A stretch of DNA of 64,000 bases. Origin: JAQGMJ01 sp036498945. GTDB taxonomy: Bacteria; Pseudomonadota; Gammaproteobacteria; Burkholderiales; JAEUOS01. Location: the NCBI GenBank assembly GCA_036498945.1, contig DASYEQ010000053.1, forward strand, positions 1 through 64,000, in the 5' to 3' direction. Under the pieces are notes generated by a model that did not search any database, had not been told where the DNA came from, and saw only the letters and a list, made by a program, of their open reading frames with translations. Position 1 is the first letter of the stretch. Each line of letters opens with the position of its first letter. Both the position numbers and the translations under genes were made by a program. Shown here piece by piece: positions 59,217 through 64,000 of the stretch.

Positions 59217-60452
59217 CTACTTCTTCTTCGCCGGCGCGGCCTTCGCCGCCGCCTTTTTCATTTCGTCGGCTTCGGCCTTTTTCGACTCGAACTTGTCCAG
59301 GCCCGGCACCGGCGGCTGGGCGGCGGTCTGCTTGCCCTTCATCAGGGCCTCGCGGTCCTTCAGCAGCGCGGCGACGCCGGCATCGGCCACCCAGAACACC
59401 TTCTTGTCCATCGCCTGCTCGCGCTTGACGCGGGCGTTGAAGGCGTCGAGGTCGTCCTTGAAAGACTTGTCGAGCCTGGTCTTGTCCTCGGGCTTCTCGT
59501 CCTTGGCCGCAGTGCGGGTGGCGGGGCGGCTGGGCGTGCCGGAAACGCCGAGCTGCACCGCGCGGTTGTCGCCGTCCTTCTTGCCGATGGTGAGCGTGTA
59601 GGTGAGGCCGTCGAAGGTCTCGGCGGTCAGCACGTCCCCCGTGGTCAAACCCAGGTCGTCGGGCTTGGCGCCGGCGATCACGTCCACCATGGTGAGGCCC
59701 GCCAGCGCACCGGCTTCATCCGAGGCCTTGCCGGTATCCAGCTCCTCGCCCTTGGCGGCATCCTTCAGCGTCCAGGCCATCGAGGCCTCTTCGCTGCGTT
59801 CCAGGGTGAAACGCGGCTTGCCGCCGGAGGTGAAGGTCAGGCTTTTCACGCGCTCGGGCTTGATGAAGGTCTTGTCGAGCCAGTCGCGCGGGTTGGCCAC
59901 CGCGTCGTTCAGCGGGTCGTTGATGGCAATCGCGATCGTCGGGGCATCACGCTTGACCAGGTAGCGGCCGCTGGGGATCTTCTTGGTGGCGCCGGGAATG
60001 TCCGAGTCCTTGTCGATGGTCTTGCCCAGCAGCAGGCTGCCGAGCGGCTTGCTGGCCGCACCGGTCAGGTCCACCGCCGTGCCGCCATTGGCCTGGCCGG
60101 GAGGGCTGAGGTTCAGGCGCGGCGCCAGGGCTTCGGTGATGGTGTCGGTCTGGATGATCTTCAGATCCGCCAGTTTCGCCAGGAAGGGGCCGATCTTGCT
60201 CACATCGGCCGGGTAGCCCTCACGCTCATGCACGGTCCAGCCGCCGCCCTTGAGTTCCAGGGTGGCGGTGTCCTTGCCGTTGTTGATGCGCAGGGTCGCC
60301 ACCTGGCTGACCACCAGGCCGGGCAGCACCGGCGAGCCGGCCTTGGTGTCGGTCTGCTTCCAGGCGCGGCTGCCGCCGCTGTAGATCCAGGCGGCACCGC
60401 CGCCCAGCACCAGCAGGAGGACGACGAGAATTGAGAGTCCTTTGCGTCCCAT
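59217..60452 (-). CDS. DUF4340 domain protein (ABC exporter associated)
   Basis: This 411-residue protein has one N-terminal membrane helix (LSILVVLLLVLGGGAAWIY) and a long periplasmic part with repeated DUF4340 units (VATLRINNGKDTATLELKGGGWTV; VKSLTFTSGGKPRFTLER). It ends in an Ala/Lys-rich tail. Function is unknown; the gene regularly follows GldG-like genes. It starts one base after the GldG-like stop. Confidence 0.87.
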   Translation of the reverse strand: MGRKGLSILVVLLLVLGGGAAWIYSGGSRAWKQTDTKAGSPVLPGLVVSQVATLRINNGKDTATLELKGGGWTVHEREGYPADVSKIGPFLAKLADLKIIQTDTITEALAPRLNLSPPGQANGGTAVDLTGAASKPLGSLLLGKTIDKDSDIPGATKKIPSGRYLVKRDAPTIAIAINDPLNDAVANPRDWLDKTFIKPERVKSLTFTSGGKPRFTLERSEEASMAWTLKDAAKGEELDTGKASDEAGALAGLTMVDVIAGAKPDDLGLTTGDVLTAETFDGLTYTLTIGKKDGDNRAVQLGVSGTPSRPATRTAAKDEKPEDKTRLDKSFKDDLDAFNARVKREQAMDKKVFWVADAGVAALLKDREALMKGKQTAAQPPVPGLDKFESKKAEADEMKKAAAKAAPAKKK

Positions 60453-60453
60453 G

Positions 60454-62322
60454 TCAGACCTCCACCTTGCGATGGCGGCGGTACACCGCCCAGAAGATCC
60501 CGGCCAGCGCCACCAGCAACGGCACCAGCGCGATGTTCACCACCTTGGTCCACACCTGCAGGGCGTCGCTGTCGGCGCGCAGCTTCTTGCGCATGTCCTT
60601 CAGCTCCTGCTTGGTGGCAGTGGCCTTGCGGCGGAAGTTCTCGATCTCCTTTTGCTGGTCGGCGGTGAGTACCGTCGCGGTTTTGCCGTCGGCGCCACCT
60701 TTTTGCATCGCCTTCAGCTTGTCCTGCGTCTCGGTCAGGCTGTCCTGCAGTTCCTTCAGCTTGCCGAAGTACTGCTGCTGCGCCTTTGCTTCCAGTTCAC
60801 GCACCACGATGAAGGGGCGCGAAGCGTCGGCACGGCTGCGCAGGCTGATCAGCGCATCGTCACCCGCCATCTGCTCGACCAAGGCTTGCGCGAAGGCCAG
60901 GTTGCCGTTGATCGGCACCACCACGCGCTGGCCCAGCACGTCCTGCTGCTGCACGGCGGCACCGTCGGCGATCAGGTCGGAATCGGCCACCAGCACCACG
61001 GCGCCCTCGGCGCTGGCTTCCTTCAGTTCCGCCGGCGCCGGCTTGCCGTCCTTGGTCATGCCGGGCTTCTGCCCTTCATCCGGGCGGCCCTTGGGGAAGG
61101 CGTTGGGGAACTTGCCGGTCAGCTTCACCGCCATGTTCAGTTCCTTGTTCGACGGCACGAAGCCGCGCGTGGCCGGCTCGCCTTGCGTCTGCGCGATGAT
61201 CGAATCCACCATCATGTTCAGCGGCGAGCTCTTGATCAGCACGGTCTGCGTCAGGCCCTTGGCCGGGGTGCCGCCGATGGCGCCGGGGAAGGGCAGCATC
61301 ATGGTGGTCAGGCCGTTGGTGGCAACGTCGTCCTTGTTGAGCGCGTCGGCGGTCAGGGTCAGGAGCGTGGGCCACTTCTTGTCGCCGTCGCCGGTGGAGT
61401 ACTTCATGTCCAGCACCACCTTGCCCGGATCGTAGGTCAGGCCCCAGGACTTGATCAGCTTGTCCAGGTTGGAGCTCTTGTTCTGCCCCATGCCCATCTG
61501 CCCGCCTTGCTGGTCGAAGTAGGCGAAGGGGTCGACGAAAGCGATCACCTTGCCGCCGCGCAGCAGGAACTGGTCGATGGCGAATTGCCCATCGTCGCTG
61601 ATCTCGCGCGGGTGGATCACCAGCAGCACTTTGATCGACGGGTCGATGTGGTCGGTGACTTCATCGACCTTTTTCAGGGTGAAGTCGCGCTGCAGCTCGT
61701 TGATGAATACCCAGGGCGGGGTCGGCAGCTGCCCGGTCATCGGGTTGAGTTGCCCGCCGCCCATCACCGGCAGCGAGCTCATCACGCCGATCACCGGCTT
61801 GTCTTTCACCGTGGCGCGGGCAATCGCGCGGGTGATGTCGTATTCCAGCAGGCGCTCGCGGTCGGCGGAAAGCACCGGGATCGCCAGCTTCTGGTCGAGG
61901 AAGCTGACAGCCAGCCCGAGGTAGAACTTCTCGCCGGTGCCGGTGCTTTGCGCGTCGATGCCGTCCAGCGTCGCCGAATCCTCGGCGTCGGAATCGGGCT
62001 GCGGGTCGAGCTTTTCGACCACCACCTTGCCGTGCGAGACGGTCTGGTATTCCGCCAGCAGGTCTTCGACGCGGCGCGCGAAGGCCTTGGTATCCACCGG
62101 CACGTCGTCGCTGTTCTGGGTGTAGTAGAAGCGCAGTTTCACCGGCGCTTCCAGCTTGTTCAGCACCTGGCGGGTGCCGTCGGAAAGGGTGAACAGGTGG
62201 CCTTGCGTCAGGTCGACGCGGGTGCGGAACTGGCTGGCGAAGAAGTTCACCAACACCAGGATGAGGAGCACCACCACCACGCCACCGGCGGAGTAGATCA
62301 GGGTTTCAGTCTTGCGTTGCAT
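60454..62322 (-). CDS. GldG-like ABC transporter accessory protein
   Basis: This 622-residue protein has an N-terminal helix (IYSAGGVVVVLLILVLVNFFA), a large periplasmic ABC_transp_aux-type domain (FTLSDGTRQVLNKL, LLVIHPREISDDGQFAIDQFLLRGGKVIAFVDPFA), a coiled-coil region (about 510-585) and a C-terminal helix (VVNIALVPLLVALAGIFWAVY). It resembles GldG of the GldFG complex but is from a non-gliding lineage. It is co-transcribed with the permease and ATPase genes. Confidence 0.88.
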   Translation of the reverse strand: MQRKTETLIYSAGGVVVVLLILVLVNFFASQFRTRVDLTQGHLFTLSDGTRQVLNKLEAPVKLRFYYTQNSDDVPVDTKAFARRVEDLLAEYQTVSHGKVVVEKLDPQPDSDAEDSATLDGIDAQSTGTGEKFYLGLAVSFLDQKLAIPVLSADRERLLEYDITRAIARATVKDKPVIGVMSSLPVMGGGQLNPMTGQLPTPPWVFINELQRDFTLKKVDEVTDHIDPSIKVLLVIHPREISDDGQFAIDQFLLRGGKVIAFVDPFAYFDQQGGQMGMGQNKSSNLDKLIKSWGLTYDPGKVVLDMKYSTGDGDKKWPTLLTLTADALNKDDVATNGLTTMMLPFPGAIGGTPAKGLTQTVLIKSSPLNMMVDSIIAQTQGEPATRGFVPSNKELNMAVKLTGKFPNAFPKGRPDEGQKPGMTKDGKPAPAELKEASAEGAVVLVADSDLIADGAAVQQQDVLGQRVVVPINGNLAFAQALVEQMAGDDALISLRSRADASRPFIVVRELEAKAQQQYFGKLKELQDSLTETQDKLKAMQKGGADGKTATVLTADQQKEIENFRRKATATKQELKDMRKKLRADSDALQVWTKVVNIALVPLLVALAGIFWAVYRRHRKVEV

Positions 62323-62336
62323 TCTTGTCTATCGCC

Positions 62337-63119
62337 TCAAGCACGTTGCGAACGGATGATCACCCCGGTGGTGAACAGGCCGAAGCCGATCACCGAGGCG
62401 AAATACACCACGTCCTTGAAGTCGAGCACGCCCTTGGTGACGCCGTCGAAGTGCGTCATCACCGAGAATGAGGCGATGGCCTCCACCGCCGCCGGCGAGA
62501 GCCAGCGCGCCAGCAGTGTGGTCACCGGGTCGAAGCCCACCATCACCAGGATCAGGCAGGCCATCACCGCCAGCACGAAGCTCACCACCTGGTTGCGCGA
62601 CAGCGCGGAGGTCATCGAGGCAATCGCCAGGTATGCGCCGGCCATGAACAGGCTGCCGATGTAGCCGGCGATGATCACGCCGTTGTCCGGATGGCCCAGC
62701 CAGTTGACCGTGATGATCAGCGGGAAGGTCAGCAAAAGCGCGATGCCGATGAAAATCCACGAAGCCAGGTACTTGCCGATGATCGCCTGCCAGGGCGCGA
62801 TCGGCATGGTCATCAGCAGCTCCATCGTGCCCAGGCGCCGCTCTTCCGCCCACAGGCGCATGCCGACGGCCGGCACCAGGAACAGGTACAGCCACGGATG
62901 CCAGGAGAAGAACGAGACGAGGGATGCCTCGCCGCGCTCGAAGAACTGGCCGAAGGTAAAGGTGAAAAATCCCGCCAGCAGCAGGAAGATGACGATGAAC
63001 ACGTAGGCGATGGGCGCGTCGAAATACGCCGCCAGTTCGCGCTTGGCGATGGTGACGATGCCGGAGACCGCGCTGACGCGGCGGCCGGTGGAGGCGGGGG
63101 TGGGGGCAACGGCGTTCAT
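62337..63119 (-). CDS. ABC-2 type permease (GldF-like)
   Basis: This 260-residue permease has six membrane helices, beginning IAYVFIVIFLLLAGFFTFTFG. RLWAEERRLGTMELLMTMP is the coupling-helix signature of GldF/NosY-like permeases. ATG 63119 overlaps the ATPase stop by four bases (ATGA). With the ATPase and GldG-like protein it forms an exporter or mechanical envelope complex of unknown substrate. Confidence 0.9.
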   Translation of the reverse strand: MNAVAPTPASTGRRVSAVSGIVTIAKRELAAYFDAPIAYVFIVIFLLLAGFFTFTFGQFFERGEASLVSFFSWHPWLYLFLVPAVGMRLWAEERRLGTMELLMTMPIAPWQAIIGKYLASWIFIGIALLLTFPLIITVNWLGHPDNGVIIAGYIGSLFMAGAYLAIASMTSALSRNQVVSFVLAVMACLILVMVGFDPVTTLLARWLSPAAVEAIASFSVMTHFDGVTKGVLDFKDVVYFASVIGFGLFTTGVIIRSQRA

Positions 63120-64000
63120 GCCTGCGCTCCTTCGGCGGCGGCCTCGGTGGCCGCCTGTTGTTTCGCTTGCTGGGAAGCGGCGTCGGTCACGGTCAGCGCG
63201 CGGAACACGTCGTCCAGCCGGCCTTCCTCGACGCGGATGTCCTCCAGGCCCAGGTGCTGGGTCACCGCCCATTCGGCCAGCGACCCGGAGAAGCCGGCTT
63301 GCGCACGGCTCTTGTCCGGCCGCGCGAGCAATACCAGGCGCGCGCCGTCTTCCACCAGGATTTCACTGCGCAGCACGCCGGGGCGCGCGGCCACTTGCTG
63401 CGCCAGGCTTTGCGCATCCATGCCTTGCGGCGGGCGCAGGCTCATGATCACCGAGCCGGCCGCTTCCGCCGTCGCCTTCAATTCCGCCGGCGTGCCGTTG
63501 GCGACGATGTTGCCGCGGTCGATGATGATGGCGCGGCTGCACACCGCTTCCACTTCTTCCAGGATGTGGGTGGAGAAGATGATGGTCTTGGTCTCGCCCA
63601 TGCGCTTGATCAATTGCCGCACCTCGTGCTTCTGGTTCGGGTCCAGGCCGTCGGTGGGCTCATCCAGGATCAGTATCTCCGGATCATGAATCAGCGATTG
63701 CGCCAGGCAGGTGCGATGCTTGTAGCCCTTGGAGAGGGTTTCGATGTCCTGCCCCAGCACGCTGTCGAGGAAGGTGAGGTCGACCACGCGGCGAATCGCC
63801 TGCTTGATCTCGCCGCCTGACAACCCGCGCAATTGCGCCGAGAACTTGAGGAAGGAAAGCACCGTCATGTCGGAATACGAGGGCGCGGCTTCCGGCAGGT
63901 AGCCGATCTTCGCCTTCGCCGGGATCGGCTGCTCGACGATGTCGAAGCCGTCCACCTTCACCGAACCGGAGCTCGGCGGCAGGTAACCCGTGATCATGCG
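63116..64000 (-). CDS. ABC transporter ATP-binding protein (GldA-like), 5' end outside window
   Basis: The frame is open to the window edge; the Walker A motif lies beyond it. Visible are the Q-loop region (AKIGYLPEAAPSYSDM), the signature near LSKGYKHRTCLAQSL, Walker B EILILDEPTDGLDP and the H-loop IIFSTHILEEVE. A C-terminal domain of about 90 residues follows, as in NatA/GldA-type ATPases. It powers the permease encoded next. Confidence 0.93.
   Translation of the reverse strand, partial: RMITGYLPPSSGSVKVDGFDIVEQPIPAKAKIGYLPEAAPSYSDMTVLSFLKFSAQLRGLSGGEIKQAIRRVVDLTFLDSVLGQDIETLSKGYKHRTCLAQSLIHDPEILILDEPTDGLDPNQKHEVRQLIKRMGETKTIIFSTHILEEVEAVCSRAIIIDRGNIVANGTPAELKATAEAAGSVIMSLRPPQGMDAQSLAQQVAARPGVLRSEILVEDGARLVLLARPDKSRAQAGFSGSLAEWAVTQHLGLEDIRVEEGRLDDVFRALTVTDAASQQAKQQAATEAAAEGAQA

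Noticed and set aside
60442..62664. 740-codon plus-strand frame
   Set aside because: Antisense to the GldG-like gene; the real gene has domains, helices and operon spacing, the shadow has none.

Overview
The window is high-GC, gene-dense bacterial chromosome that reads as a betaproteobacterium. The evidence is three Bug-type (TctC-like) periplasmic solute receptors next to catabolic genes, a one-piece tmRNA whose tag reads ANDERFALAA, an RnfB-like ferredoxin gene overlapping nth, an Azotobacter-type 7Fe ferredoxin, and a DUF1841-ubiG-gph block. The order cannot be fixed from sequence alone; Burkholderiales or a Rhodocyclales/Nitrosomonadales relative would both fit. No CRISPR array, intact transposase, prophage or tRNA gene was seen.

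Layout. 1-3.4 kb: the 3' part of glgB, then pirin, an FMN reductase and a small basic protein. 3.5-7.7 kb: a split TPP-dependent decarboxylase, a TauD/TfdA dioxygenase and a Bug receptor, possibly sulfonate-type metabolism. 7.7-13.8 kb: a LysR regulator diverging from an operon of CitE-like lyase, Bug receptor, FMN hydroxyacid oxidase, CoA-transferase and amidohydrolase, the last three translationally coupled. 13.8-15.1 kb: an AT-richer patch with a decapitated polymorphic-toxin tail and a probable immunity gene, directly in front of a further Bug gene. 16.3-18.7 kb: an ATP-grasp protein and serC. 18.9-22.5 kb: L,D-transpeptidase, a small secreted protein, a DapA-like aldolase, a zeta-class GST and ssrA. 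22.7-36.3 kb: an orphan molybdenum hydroxylase subunit, DUF559 protein, cfa, a sulfite-oxidase-like protein, DUF455, gph, ubiG, DUF1841, nth, rnfB-like, TetR, a Sel1 protein, an SMP-30 protein and an RraA-fold protein.

36.4-43.3 kb on the minus strand is an unusual membrane-associated gene set: SPFH/SHOCT-like protein, DUF4178 zinc-ribbon membrane protein, a 53-residue protein, DUF350, a membrane-fused spermidine synthase and a Tat-exported FAD oxidoreductase. 43.5-47.5 kb encodes an 1185-residue single-chain Nfn-like flavoprotein beside a 7Fe ferredoxin. 47.7-53.8 kb holds dsbB, a 1-Cys peroxiredoxin, a degenerate EAL protein and the sulfite-reductase group (cysI, DUF934, siroheme methyltransferase, rhodanese). 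54.2-59.2 kb holds a NodD/NahR-type LysR gene, a quinone oxidoreductase, an SDR and an acetolactate-synthase-like enzyme. The end is a Gld-type ABC exporter operon cut by the window edge.

The most interesting parts are the SPFH-DUF4178-DUF350-aminopropyltransferase operon, the Nfn-like fusion, the orphan toxin/immunity patch, the ATP-grasp/serC pair, and a palindromic intergenic repeat present twice. All functions are read from motifs and context; no database search was possible.
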